This document shows positions 35,697 to 46,042 of a stretch of 64,000 nucleotides of DNA, one piece after another. The stretch is from the NCBI GenBank assembly GCA_034190295.1, contig JAXHSW010000010.1, positions 1 to 64,000 of the forward strand, read 5' to 3'. Source of the stretch: Okeania sp034190295 (GTDB taxonomy: Bacteria; Cyanobacteriota; Cyanobacteriia; Cyanobacteriales; Microcoleaceae). Below the pieces are notes generated by a model that was given only the letters and a program-made list of their open reading frames with translations, had not been told where the DNA came from and did no database searches. The translations under genes and the position numbers were made by a program. Position 1 is the stretch's first letter. Each line of letters opens with the position of its first letter.

Positions 35697-36794
35697 CTAA
35701 AGCCCTACTACAAACAAATCTTCAACAGCTTGAAGCAACTGAACTTGACTCCAATTCCTATATAAATGAGCCGCGATCGCACATCCTCCACAACCCACAC
35801 CTTCTTTAACATATCCCTGTTCATAAGCTTGTAGTTGAGGATAACAAGACTCAGCAAAACTAAGTTGTGTTGCTATCAAAGGCACAACACCAATTTCTCT
35901 AGCCAACCCCACAGTATCCCCTGTCGGGTCTTCAGCAACCCATCGAGTTGTTCCCACCACAATATTCTCAGGTAGCCAAGATATAGAATATTTTGCAGCT
36001 AATGCTTGCATCAAAGCATAAACAGCTAACATTTGTGTACCACCAGCTAACATCACCCCTACTTTGAGACTTGCTGTCATTGCCATTCCTGCTACTACTA
36101 TTTGCATCGGGTCTCCCACTGCAGCGACCAATTTTAGGGGTTCTGAAAGCGGAGGTACAGAATTAAAACCAGAAACTTGTAAACCCTCTTGCACCACAGC
36201 CAACTTTTGAGCATGATTACATTGAGGATGACTGCTATTAACTTTACCCGCAGCAGCAATACCTAAACCCAATAAAATTGCTAAAGCTGTAGTTGTACCT
36301 CCAACCACACATTCTCCTAATATTAAATAGCTATCTTTTGCTTCAGCAGCTAACTTATATCCCCAACTCTTGCCAACTTCCAGTAAATGTTCAACAGTTG
36401 CCATATCTAAAGCATGACCAGAAGTTAAACAACGAGCTGGAGTACCTCCCAAATCAATTGTTGGTACAGTAGGTTGATGAGTTAAACCAGCATTAAATAA
36501 GTAGAGAGGAATATTGAGAGCATTAATAATTGCTTTTGTGATTAAAACTGGAGAAGCACCAGCATCAAGAGGTGGTAATGGATATTTGGGTTGTGGTTGA
36601 AAACCATTATATAAAAATTCTACATCTGCCAAACAAGTATATTGGCGGTCTTTTGGAGTCGCCCCTGCTGCAGAAATTCCCGGTATTAGACCTGTATCTG
36701 TAAATCCTAATATACAGCCAAAAATTGGTTGGCGTCTCCGATACTTTTCCAGCCAATTTTTTCCCTGTTGCACTTGAGTATAAACACGAATCAT
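35697..36794 (-). CDS. cobT: CobT-like nicotinate phosphoribosyltransferase (TIGR00303/UPF0284)
   Basis: A 365-residue protein of the TIGR00303 family, cyanobacterial/archaeal relatives of CobT, which activates dimethylbenzimidazole-type lower ligands in cobamide synthesis. Conserved segments include LDAGASPVLITKAI, GECVVGGTTTALAILLGLG, VMLAGGTQMLAVYAL and the C-terminal EGVGCGGCAIAA. Its last codons (FVVGL-stop) coincide with the TTTGTAGTAGGGCTTTAGCC repeat, so the 3' end was probably altered by it. In cyanobacteria it often neighbours DUF2232, as here. Confidence 0.85.
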   Translation of the reverse strand: MIRVYTQVQQGKNWLEKYRRRQPIFGCILGFTDTGLIPGISAAGATPKDRQYTCLADVEFLYNGFQPQPKYPLPPLDAGASPVLITKAIINALNIPLYLFNAGLTHQPTVPTIDLGGTPARCLTSGHALDMATVEHLLEVGKSWGYKLAAEAKDSYLILGECVVGGTTTALAILLGLGIAAAGKVNSSHPQCNHAQKLAVVQEGLQVSGFNSVPPLSEPLKLVAAVGDPMQIVVAGMAMTASLKVGVMLAGGTQMLAVYALMQALAAKYSISWLPENIVVGTTRWVAEDPTGDTVGLAREIGVVPLIATQLSFAESCYPQLQAYEQGYVKEGVGCGGCAIAAHLYRNWSQVQLLQAVEDLFVVGL

Positions 36795-38275
36795 TATTAA
36801 TATTGAATAAATTTAGGTAATAGACTATTTGGCATTGCTGAGGAGCCGGATGAATATAAGTGGTAATATCATGTCCGGTTGAATAGTTATAGAACCCATT
36901 TGATATCTATATAATTATGGTAGTCAAGTCTTTTCGCGCATCAATTTTGATTTGAGGAAAATTCAGTTGAAGGAGTGTTGAATTTTTTGTATTATTTCTC
37001 CCCACATCTTCCTTTTTCCTTCTTCCCCTCCCAGGAGGGGTTATATAGAATCCGGTTATACAGTATATGTTTATAATTCTATCCACACTTCAATATTAAA
37101 TCCCCCATCTCCCCATCTCCCCATCTCCCCATCTCCCCATCTCCCCATCCCCCCATCTCCCCATCTCCCCATCTCCCCATCTAATATAATAAGTATTCAA
37201 CCGGATTCTATATTAGGGGTGGGTTGTCTCCTGTCTCCTGTCTCCTGACTCCTAGCTAGAAAAACTTAATATTTATGAAGATACGATCGGGGCTTCTATA
37301 AATAAACTACTCAGAATTCAGCAATTCTGCAATTTCCTACGGAATGCTCCGCAAACAGAATTTCCTACGGAATGCTACGCAAACAGGAGGGAAGAAAGAA
37401 GAAAAGAAGGAGAAATTTTTTTTATCACTAATTATCCGGACACGATCGGGACTTACGCAAATTGACTTTTTAACCACTATCTGTAGGGGTAAATAGTATT
37501 CGCCCTCCCCATAAGTAGAGTCTCTGCGTAAGTCCTGATGATATAAGTGGGGGCAGAGATCCTGCCTGTCCCTGCCAAGGAGTGAAAATATCAGGAACGG
37601 GCAAGATGCCCATTCCACAAAACTATTATAGTAGTTTTCATGTTTCATAGAATACAGAGATTTTGGCTTAAAGGGAGAAGGCAGCGAGCGGGAGCTGAGG
37701 GCAGAAGTTCTGTTGTCTACCTTTGTGAAAAGCGCTATAAAATCATCCCGCATTTATGCAACGCCGACTATTTAGATATCTACAGAGAAGAGGGAACAGG
37801 GAACAAGGAGAAATATTTTAATATTTATGGATAACAATTGATTTGATTTTGGGGTGGTGGTGCATCGTAATAGTTGTACATTAGACCTCTCCAAAAAAGA
37901 TATAGATTTTTTGCAGGAGTAGGCAACAGCTCATCTGCTCCGAAAGGCAACAGGTAAGATATTTTCACAGAAATTGGCAGGAAAAATGATTTTTTAGGGT
38001 AAATTTTTATTTCTTTAACTGCTCTAATTAAAAGGTTAATTTATTTTCTGGAGATGTCTATTGTCAGGACTTACGCACGAGGCACAAAAAACTAGGATTT
38101 GAGATTGCTTCCCTGTCGGTCGCAATGACGGAAATACCTTCTACTGCGTAAGTCCTAATTGTAATTATGTTAGTTACCAGGCACGGTAGTGGGAGCATCT
38201 TGCTCCCTCGCTAGACCTACCACCTACCACCTACCACCTAACACCTACCACCTAACATCTAACACCTAAAATCTA
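36795..38275. other. Long repeat-filled intergenic region
   Basis: Contains a lone family B left end (36864-36888), a duplicate of the hicB upstream region (36888-37020), a family B variant with ATAGAATCCGG ends (about 37043-37213) around CCCCATCTCC repeats, two adjacent nano-repeats (37335-37385), family C elements (37448-37537 and 38065-38156), a GGAACGGGCAAGATGCCCAT repeat (also near 55635) and CACCTACCACCTACCACC repeats. No gene. Confidence 0.65.
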
Positions 38276-38935
38276 CTACTCATAATCAAGCAAAACTCTT
38301 ACCCATTTAGGAGGTCTAGGAATAGGGTTGCCGATCCGGTCTAGTAATAATAAAGCTACCAAATGTACAACAAATAAATACACAACATTATTCACAAGTA
38401 CCATGACTAAAGCAAGTGCTTGAATTAATGGCAAACTGGGTTGAGCTAATAATCCCAATTTGATAAATATCCATTCTAGGAATTCTGTAACTTGTGTAGT
38501 TAAATATATCCAGAGGTCTTGTCCCAACAAAAGTGAAAGTAACCAAAATCGAAAAAAGAAACCAATAGAGCCGAGTATAGAACCTAAACCAATAGAAGTT
38601 AACCAATTTCCTCCTCGTTTCCATACCGACCCTAACATTACTCCCATCAAACCAAAAGGAATGACAAATAAAATACTACGAGTTGGTCCCATCAGCACAG
38701 ATAAAAGTAATCCTGATACTGCTGCACCCATCCAAGCGGCACGGTTTCCCCATCGTAAATATAGTAAAGCAATTGGTATGGGGAAGAAAACTCTTAATAA
38801 GGGTCCCAAGGGAAAATAATAATTGATAAACCAAATTAAACTAGCTGTACTGGCCAGAAAAGCTGTTTCTACCAGAACTATTGGTTTATCTTCTTTGCTG
38901 GTGGATGATGGCATTCGATCTGAAGTTGTTTTCAC
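38276..38935 (-). CDS. DUF2232 membrane protein
   Basis: A 219-residue integral membrane protein with about six hydrophobic segments (for example FINYYFPLGPLLRVFFPIPI and LIQALALVMVLVNNVVYLFV). It matches the YybS-like DUF2232 family; function unknown, possibly a transporter component. A GTG start at 38935 is assumed; ATG 38914 is possible. The CobT-like gene is next downstream on the same strand, a pairing common in cyanobacteria, here separated by 1.5 kb of repeats. Confidence 0.8.
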   Translation of the reverse strand: MKTTSDRMPSSTSKEDKPIVLVETAFLASTASLIWFINYYFPLGPLLRVFFPIPIALLYLRWGNRAAWMGAAVSGLLLSVLMGPTRSILFVIPFGLMGVMLGSVWKRGGNWLTSIGLGSILGSIGFFFRFWLLSLLLGQDLWIYLTTQVTEFLEWIFIKLGLLAQPSLPLIQALALVMVLVNNVVYLFVVHLVALLLLDRIGNPIPRPPKWVRVLLDYE

Positions 38936-38956
38936 AGAATTGGTTTGGCCTTTTAA

Positions 38957-39108
38957 CGAAGTCAGAAGTCAGAAGTCAGAAGTCAGCAAGTGTACCCACC
39001 CCTAGCCCCTCCCAGGAGGGGAAGTAGGGGATTTGAGAAAAGCTCAAAAATATTGCGCCTGAAAAGGCGGGGTTTTAGACCCATGTTATTTTGATAAATT
39101 TTGCCTAT
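38957..39108. repeat. Dispersed GGGGTTAGGGG-type repeat
   Basis: GAAGTCAGAAGTCAG units followed by CCACCCCTAGCCCCTCCCAG, GATTTGAGAAAAGCTC and GGCGGGGTTTTAGACCCATG. It is the same family as 9546-9662. The remaining sequence to 39440 has CTGTCTCCTGTCTCCTG runs and no gene. Confidence 0.7.
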
Positions 39109-39440
39109 TAAAATTTAATTTACTTCTTGGTTAAACAGCGTTGCTGATTTGATGTATGAAATTCAATTAGTGGTAAATTTTCACCCAAAATAATAGGCAG
39201 AAAAGAGGGAACACCGGAGCTGGGAACAGGGAACCCGCCCCTAACCCCTGCTGGGAGGGGAATAATTGATAATTTATAGATAAGAATTGATTTGATTTTT
39301 AATTTTTGGAGATGTTTCATAGTGGGAATTATATCTATAGTTCTGACTCTAAAGTCACCGAAAAACTCTTTTCTGACTCCTGTCTCCTGTCTCCTGCCTC
39401 CTGTCTCCTGTGAGATAATACATTTATTCAGCAACCCCGA

Positions 39441-40145
39441 CTAAACAAGTGTACGTTCCAATGCGTGTATGTCAGGAATACATAATGTATCGCGATCGCG
39501 TTTGATTAATGATTTTTTTTCTAACTTACTTAAGACTCTGGTAACTGTCTCTCTGGCCAACCCACTTAAACTACTTAGCTCTCTATGAGGCAAATTAGGA
39601 ATTTCTCTTCCTTGTTGAGAATCTATACCTTGCCCTTCTGCTAAAAATAGTAAAATATCTGCTACCCTAGCTTGAGCATCTGCTTCTCTTAGTCTAAGTC
39701 GTCTATTCACTTGTCGTAAACGTCTGGCCATTAATTGGGCTAATCGAATTCCTGCTGTGGGTTCAGTATGAATTAGATGAGCAAAATCTTGAGCTGGCAT
39801 ATTACCAATTAATGTGGGGGCTAAGGTAATTACGTCTGTAGAGCGAGGTACTTCATCCAAAGCCGCCATTTCTCCAAATAATTCGCCTTTACCTAAAATA
39901 TTCAGCGTTACTTCTTTACCATCCAAATTATAGGTACGAATTTTTACCCACCCATCGAGAATGAAGTATACAGATGTCCCCCAATCATTTTCCAGCAGGA
40001 TGACTTGATTCGGTGGATGTTGACGACTGACCACATGAACGACTGCTTTTTCTAATGCTTCTTCTGGTAAACCCTCAAAAAACGAGGTAGATAGCATTAA
40101 TTCTTTAATATTTAATTGTGGGTCGCGATTATACCTTTCTTCCAT
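39441..40145 (-). CDS. Crp/Fnr-family transcriptional regulator
   Basis: A 234-residue regulator. Residues about 18-140 are a cyclic-nucleotide-binding-type beta-barrel (VYFILDGWVKIRTYNLDG, GKGELFGEMAALDEVPRSTD). Residues about 175-225 are the Crp winged helix (HRELSSLSGLARETVTRVLS). The phosphate-binding cassette FGEMAALDEVPRST is close to that of cAMP-binding members, so effector binding is possible. It resembles cyanobacterial SYCRP-type proteins; targets are not evident. Confidence 0.85.
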   Translation of the reverse strand: MEERYNRDPQLNIKELMLSTSFFEGLPEEALEKAVVHVVSRQHPPNQVILLENDWGTSVYFILDGWVKIRTYNLDGKEVTLNILGKGELFGEMAALDEVPRSTDVITLAPTLIGNMPAQDFAHLIHTEPTAGIRLAQLMARRLRQVNRRLRLREADAQARVADILLFLAEGQGIDSQQGREIPNLPHRELSSLSGLARETVTRVLSKLEKKSLIKRDRDTLCIPDIHALERTLV

Positions 40146-40896
40146 AAAGTTTTTTCCATATTAATAGGGCAGTATATTTAGCCCACAGAGCAACTATAAA
40201 TTTATAATTAAAATTAATACATATTATATTAGTAGCTAATTGGCCGATTTTAAATTTTAAATATTTTGAAAGTCAACTACTTTGTGGAAGTTATGAAGGG
40301 GCTATTACAGTATAGTAGTACATAGATATACGTACAAGAATAACAAAAACCCAAAATATAAATAATAAATCCAGAAACTTTTACTACTGCTTCGATTTAA
40401 GCGCTCCTTGAGGGGATTAAAGATCCACAAGGTCGTACTGCTGTTTCCTCACGCTAAAAGATTTTCTCAACAGCTCAATTTGGGGACTATTATAGTGAAT
40501 AAATATTATTATGATGTAGTAAGTATAGTAAGATTTATATATAAATATAGTCATATGTAGTAGTTTAATGTCAAATATCTTTGTTTATTTGTACTAACCA
40601 GCTCTAAATATTTGACAAAATTTAATCACTCTCGACCTGATGTTTAACAGTATAATTAAATTGGCTGAGAATTCAAGGTTAAAGTCCCGGTCGTCAAGAT
40701 TCATAAATGCTCGAATCCTAATATAATTTTAACTCCTGGATTTATGAGATTATTTGAGAGACATATCCCATAGGAAGAATCATCGGTTTTCTGCTGAAAT
40801 TGACCGACTGTGTTTCTTGTCTAAAAATCTCTTAAACTCATGCTAATTATTTAATTCGTCAGTCTTGGATATTTGAAAAAACAAATCTTTCCTATT
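40146..40896. other. Intergenic AT-rich region upstream of a tnpB relic
   Basis: No gene. Around 40660-40690 is GAATTCAAGGTTAAAGTCCC, similar to 7145-7170, possibly the left end of the IS200/IS605-type element whose relic follows. TATATATAAATATAGTCATA-like AT-rich sequence lies at 40510-40560. Confidence 0.45.
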
Positions 40897-41174
40897 ATGT
40901 ATGAGCTGCAAAAAACACTCTCTATTCAACCAGACTATCAAGTAATGCCAGCTAAAGTATCTCAACAAACCTTGATGATAATAGATAGAAACACCGAAGA
41001 GTTTTTTCGCAGCAAACGAAGCTTATCAACATAACCCATCAAAGTTTAGAGTTTCGCCTCGTCTTCGGTGGATCTAAAAATAAAGTAACGGGAATAAATG
41101 TTCTGGTTTATACGAAACAAGCCATCATTCAAGAATGCGCGAATGCGCGAATGCGCGAATGCGCGAATGCGCGA

Positions 41175-41276
41175 ATTACCTCTCCTTTAAAACGGATAGG
41201 ATTGACTAATCATGAAAATTTTTATTTTTTTCATCTTAAAAGAGGAGGCTTTAAACCACAATTTTTCGGTAAAAGG
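41175..41276. mobile_element. Family D miniature element inside tnpB
   Basis: AATTACCTCTCCTTTAAAAC to TTTTTCGGTAA, preceded by five GAATGCGC units (41131-41174). It splits the tnpB relic between KQAII and LKLGII. Confidence 0.75.
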
Positions 41277-41559
41277 CAACTTAAAGCTTGGAATAATTTA
41301 TCCAAGTCAAACTGATATTTATCTCAAAACTTTAGTATCTAATTCACAAATCAAACAAGTTTGTCTCGTCCCCAGACTTAACCATTATGTAATAGAGGTC
41401 ATTTATGAAGAAATGCGAAAAACAATACGAGCTAGAGAAAAATCGTGGCGCCAGTATTGATATTGGATTAAACAATTTAGCTACATTAACTTTTAATAAG
41501 CGCCGGAATTAAACCCAAGAACGATAAATGGTAGACCGTTAAAATCCATCAATCAATAC

Positions 41560-41747
41560 GTAAGCATTTCCTCCGGAATGCTGCGCAAACAGCTATCAGC
41601 TATCAGCTATTGTTTTTAGTTTTAGATAAAAGCTTTACTAATTGAGTCATAATTTATACTTACTACAAAAACTGGCTAAAACAATCTATATTAATTAAAA
41701 CCCCGTTATAAAAGCTGAGAGCTGATAGCCAATAGTTGAATGCTTAC
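41560..41747. mobile_element. Family E element inside tnpB with 8-bp duplication
   Basis: 188 bp, GTAAGCATTT to GAATGCTTAC, flanked by ATCAATAC (41552-41559 and 41748-41755). Its left end contains a nano-repeat absent from the right end. Excision restores the tnpB segment PLKSINQYYN. Confidence 0.85.
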
Positions 41748-42304
41748 ATCAATACTATAATATTGAGTTTTCGGAAATTTAAACTCCGGGAAAATAAATC
41801 AAGCCGACTACTGAAAAAGCTTTGCAATAAAAGAGAATTTAAAATCAATGATTATCTTACATAAGGCATCTCGTTTGATTATTGATACCCTGGTTAATCA
41901 GAAAATAGGAACTCTGATAATTGGCCAGAATGAAGAGTGGAAGCAGAAGATTAACTTAGGGAAAAGAAACATTTCATATTTTGTATCTGTTCTCTATAAT
42001 AAGTTAATTGAAATGTTATCTTATAAAGCGAAGATGGTAGGGATAGATGTAATTATGACAGAAGAATCTTATACCTCAAAAGCAAGTTTTATAGATAATG
42101 ATTTTCTTCCAGTTTACAAAAAAGGTCAGAAAAATCATGTCACCTTCTCAGGAAAAAGAATAAAAAGAGGAATGCAATTGTACCGCAAGCATTGGATTAA
42201 TCAATGAGTTATGTCAACGGTTCTCTAGACCAAAATTTTCGGTAATTTTAAAGTCACGATACTCTCATCAGTTTTATAATTCTTAATAAAGGTGAGCAAC
42301 AGAG

Positions 42305-44062
42305 GTGAAACTCTTGAATTTCCAGAATAAGCAAATCAAATCAATAATCAGTGAAATAGATGAGGTGCTAAATCAGTCTAGCACTGAAAATTCTCCTAAA
42401 GTCTTAGAACAAACACTCAGAAAATCCCAAAATATACTAAAGCAGGTGTTGAGCTACCTGAGTCAGAATGTGGATACTATCTCAAGTCTACAGCTACTCT
42501 CTGTTGACCCTCCTTCAAATTCGGAAAATCTTATTGACCAGACGACAAAGCAATATCCACCACAGGTAGAAGAGTTTTTGACTCCTATTAATCACTATCT
42601 ACAGGAAGATTTTCAGATTCTTAAAGAACAACGACAAGCTTTGCAAGAGGAAATTAGGCAACTGGAGAAGCATAGACAAGATAATTATTCCCTAGCTCAA
42701 CAATATGCTAAACAGGAGCAAATTATCTCTGAGTTTTCTCAAGCTTTACTTGGCCCGGTGCAAGAAACTTTGGTGGAACATTTGTCTCAGTTAACTAGCC
42801 AACATTCATATCCAAGTCAAGGTCGGAGTGCTTTACCTCTTAACGAAAATCTCGATCCACAGACTTCTAAGAATATTGAATCTTCTGAGATGGTGACAAG
42901 TTCAGAGGATAGATTTAGAGAAGACTCTAACTTCGATCGCTCATTTGTTGATGACTTCAATACAGAGGATAGTGAGGAAATACAGCAAGAACCAGAAAAT
43001 TTTATAGCATCCAATGTTAGTCCTCAAAATATTCAAAATAAAGAGCTATCTACTCAAATAAATGAATTAGATGAGCTGACCGATACAGGAGTATTTCCTT
43101 ATCCGGGATATGAGTTTGTAACAGAAGCAAATACAGAATCAAATACAACTGAAACAGATAATTCAAACGCTCAAGAATCATCAATTCAGAATCAATTTAA
43201 TCTTGATGAACAGCAAGATTTAGAAGTTATTAAAAATCCAAACCAGCAAAATAAAACTTTCGCTCGAATAGAAGCTCCTAGTTTTGAAGAGAATGAAACA
43301 GAGTGGCAAAAAGATGAAAATTCAACTGCTAAAATAGAAAATGCAGAAATAGTAAATGCGAAGGAATCATCACTAAATTCAGGGTCAAAGTTAGAAAAGT
43401 CAGAAAATGTAGAAAATAGTGAAATTCTCGAATGTCTCAGTAATCTCTTTGGTGAACTAGAGATAGATGAAGCGGAAACTAACCAATTAATTGCTTCTCT
43501 GGAACCTAAACAAGAACAAAAAAATAGTAGTAATAAATCAGAAAAATCAGAAGAAGAGTATCTTCAGGCATCGGCTAAAGAAAATCTTTTACCAATAGAA
43601 GAATCGCATGAAGAAGAAAATCAAGATATAGATTTATTATTAGATACTAATACCCTCAATAATTTGCGTAATGATTTAGAAAATCTAGAAGAATTTGACA
43701 TAGAAAGTTTAGAAGACGATCCGCAACAAACTGAACTTCAATTAGGAGAATATTCACCTAATTTAGCAGAAAATAATCTTGAATCGACTAATGATTCTGG
43801 TACTTCGACTTCAAAAGCAGAAGTTACTAATTTAGAGGGTTTATTTATAGATATTGGCGATGTTTCAGAACAATCAAATCTAAGGAACAAAAAAAATATT
43901 CACAATTCAGCAGAAAATACAGAAAATGAACAAACTTTAGAAGATATTTTAGATGGCTTAACATCTTCTACAGAAGTAGAATCAACAGACACAGACGACC
44001 GAGGATTGTTGCCGCTAGAAAACGTAATTCAAGACTCTCCAGAAACAGAAAAAAAAAACTGA
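42305..44062 (+). CDS. Acidic, Gln/Glu/Asn-rich protein, likely N-terminal part of an Hsp70-like protein
   Basis: 585 residues, strongly acidic. Residues about 85-150 form a coiled coil (EDFQILKEQRQALQEEIRQL). The rest is disordered and low-complexity, with LFGELEIDEAETNQLIASLE and LEDILDGLTSSTEVEST as ordered-looking patches. GTG start with AAAGGTGAG upstream. The frame ends at GAAAAAAAAAACTGA (ten A, 44049-44058), exactly where the Hsp70-like frame becomes open in the -1 frame. It is therefore probably one polypeptide with the downstream region or a translationally coupled pair. Function unknown. Confidence 0.7.
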   Translation: MKLLNFQNKQIKSIISEIDEVLNQSSTENSPKVLEQTLRKSQNILKQVLSYLSQNVDTISSLQLLSVDPPSNSENLIDQTTKQYPPQVEEFLTPINHYLQEDFQILKEQRQALQEEIRQLEKHRQDNYSLAQQYAKQEQIISEFSQALLGPVQETLVEHLSQLTSQHSYPSQGRSALPLNENLDPQTSKNIESSEMVTSSEDRFREDSNFDRSFVDDFNTEDSEEIQQEPENFIASNVSPQNIQNKELSTQINELDELTDTGVFPYPGYEFVTEANTESNTTETDNSNAQESSIQNQFNLDEQQDLEVIKNPNQQNKTFARIEAPSFEENETEWQKDENSTAKIENAEIVNAKESSLNSGSKLEKSENVENSEILECLSNLFGELEIDEAETNQLIASLEPKQEQKNSSNKSEKSEEEYLQASAKENLLPIEESHEEENQDIDLLLDTNTLNNLRNDLENLEEFDIESLEDDPQQTELQLGEYSPNLAENNLESTNDSGTSTSKAEVTNLEGLFIDIGDVSEQSNLRNKKNIHNSAENTENEQTLEDILDGLTSSTEVESTDTDDRGLLPLENVIQDSPETEKKN

Positions 44063-46041
44063 ATTTATCAAGAGAGACAGATAGAAAACTAGATAAAACA
44101 GCTTCACTATGGTATTTAGGAATTGACTTTGGTACTACAGGTATTTCTGCAGCATTATTTAATCGTAGCAGCAGTGAAATTTATCCTATATATTGGGAGA
44201 GAATTGCAACTAAACAAGAGTTAGATATTACTGAAGCAAATCAAGAATTTACTCTCTCAACAAAAATAGACCAAAAAACTTTCGGTTCTACCACAAAAAT
44301 ATATCAGTTACCATCAACTTTATATATTTATCAAAAATCATCTCAAGAGAAAACTATAGAAGAAAAACCCTTATTACTACAAAACTTTAAGCCTGCTTTA
44401 AAAGTTACTATTCCTTACCTTTCAATTAAATTTGAAAAACAAAAATCCCTGGAGAAACCAGACAAATCTTTTCTTCTCGCTTCTAACTTAATTGCTACAA
44501 CTACCCATGAACCAATTTTACAGTTGTCTGAACATCAACAAATTCCTCTCAAGTTAGTTAAGCAAGGATTAGTAACTTTATTGACCACCCTTCAACCCAG
44601 AGCTTCTGGCCAAGACTTTCTGGATCTAACTGATAGAGAAACTCAAACAATAGTTGCTTTACCTAATGATTATACTTGTGGCGCAGTAGGATTAGACCAA
44701 GAAACATTTGTTTCCGCTTTGGCACAATTAAAATCTGTGTTCATAGGTAGTCCGACTAATTGGCCAGAAGCTTATCGCTTCAATCTGAGAGAAGCAGTTT
44801 TAGAAGCAGGTCTTGTCAAAGATGTCAGTCAAGTAATTGTGGTTGAGGAGGCGATCGCTACTGCCTTATCAGAGTTAACTTCACTCACAGAAGAGCCAAA
44901 AACATCTACTATCTCAGAATTTAGAAGGGGTAAAATTTTAATTGTGAATGTGGGAGCAACCACAACAGAAATGACATTAGTTAATTTCCCTGATGATGGC
45001 CAAAATTTAACTTATTCTCACTTCCATTGTCATAGTTTTGCTTATGGGGGTCATGCTCTAGACCAAGATATTGTTTGTCAACTGTTACTCAAAAAGGAAA
45101 ATATTTCGCCCCAGACTGAGAAAGAAAAAAATAAAGAACAATCTACTCAATTATGGCCACGACCGGGATATCCAGATTTGTCAATTAGGTATCAATTACA
45201 GCAATGGTTACAAAGTTCATCCTATAGACAAGAATTATTAGCAGCAGCTCGTAATTTAAAAGTAATTCTGCCGTCGGAAAATGAATTTATTTTGAATATA
45301 GGCGATCGCCAATGGAATTTACAGCAACAAGATTTAGAAAAAAAGGTATTAGAGCCTTTTATACAACAATTGAATCAGGAGTTGAATGATTTTTTGAGTA
45401 GGGTGGGAGTATCTCCGGTGGGAATTAACCGGGTTTTATGTACTGGAGGTAGTGGAAGTTGGAGCGGGATATCTCGTTGGTTACGTCAAAAATTGTCTAA
45501 TGCAATTATTGTTCAAGATGCAATAGTTAATTCTGAAAATGTAGGGTTAGGTCAGGGAGTGGATAATTGTTTATCTGAGATTGAGGATATTAAATTAACT
45601 ATAGGTAGGGTTGCTTATGGTTTGACTATTTTACCTCTTTATCCACAAATTATAGATACGCCTCAGCAACTGTACAACGACTATTTTTTATTTTGGGAAA
45701 TACTGCGAGTTTTTCCAGATCGTTGTTTATCTCTAAAAGAAGTTTATCAATTATTAGAGGAACAAGGAATAAATACTCGTGTTTGTCAGGAGAATATTAA
45801 GGCTATTTTAGAGGGTAAATTACCTCCTGGTTTAATGCCTTCGGAGGAAGATTTAGTGTTATTAAGTGAAGTTTCTCGACAAAATTCTGACTATCAAAGT
45901 TTGAGAGGAAAGCCACTTTTTTACCAAGAAGCTGATGGTAGTGGATATTGTTTGCGTGATGAACAAGCAGAGTATGCAAGAGAATACTTAAATAAGTTAG
46001 TGGCGAATACTAGGCAAAAATTTGAGGAACCGTTTTATTAA
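44059..46041 (+). CDS. Hsp70-like (actin-fold ATPase) protein
   Basis: About 660 residues in the -1 frame relative to the acidic gene. The first phosphate loop of the Hsp70/actin fold is LGIDFGTTGISAALFNRSS (near 44118). The second phosphate motif is ILIVNVGATTTEMTLVNF and the adenosine motif VLCTGGSGSWSGISRWL. No ATG or ribosome site precedes LGIDFGTT; the first in-frame ATG-free stretch runs back into the upstream gene, so translation depends on frameshifting, or on a sequencing error in the A-run. The C-terminal region is unlike DnaK's peptide-binding domain. Substrates unknown. Confidence 0.8.
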   Translation: MNLSRETDRKLDKTASLWYLGIDFGTTGISAALFNRSSSEIYPIYWERIATKQELDITEANQEFTLSTKIDQKTFGSTTKIYQLPSTLYIYQKSSQEKTIEEKPLLLQNFKPALKVTIPYLSIKFEKQKSLEKPDKSFLLASNLIATTTHEPILQLSEHQQIPLKLVKQGLVTLLTTLQPRASGQDFLDLTDRETQTIVALPNDYTCGAVGLDQETFVSALAQLKSVFIGSPTNWPEAYRFNLREAVLEAGLVKDVSQVIVVEEAIATALSELTSLTEEPKTSTISEFRRGKILIVNVGATTTEMTLVNFPDDGQNLTYSHFHCHSFAYGGHALDQDIVCQLLLKKENISPQTEKEKNKEQSTQLWPRPGYPDLSIRYQLQQWLQSSSYRQELLAAARNLKVILPSENEFILNIGDRQWNLQQQDLEKKVLEPFIQQLNQELNDFLSRVGVSPVGINRVLCTGGSGSWSGISRWLRQKLSNAIIVQDAIVNSENVGLGQGVDNCLSEIEDIKLTIGRVAYGLTILPLYPQIIDTPQQLYNDYFLFWEILRVFPDRCLSLKEVYQLLEEQGINTRVCQENIKAILEGKLPPGLMPSEEDLVLLSEVSRQNSDYQSLRGKPLFYQEADGSGYCLRDEQAEYAREYLNKLVANTRQKFEEPFY

Positions 46042-46042
46042 G

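Larger units (their letters stand above)
40897..42207 (+). pseudogene. tnpB: TnpB pseudogene interrupted by family D and family E elements
   Basis: Fragments in order read as a TnpB of the IS1341/IS891 type: MPAKVSQQTLMIIDRNTEEF, NVLVYTKQAII | LKLGIIYPSQTDIYLKTLV, ASIDIGLNNLATLTF (RuvC-I Asp), RTINGRPLKSINQYYN, GTLIIGQNEEWKQKINLGK, IEMLSYKAKMVGIDVIMTEE (RuvC-II Glu), ESYTSKASF, and TFSGKRIKRG at the end. The first bar marks a family D insertion with GAATGCGC repeats (41125-41276). A family E element (41560-41747) splits the RPLKSINQYYN block. Several frameshifts remain, and the C-terminal RuvC-III is missing. A dead element. Confidence 0.85.
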
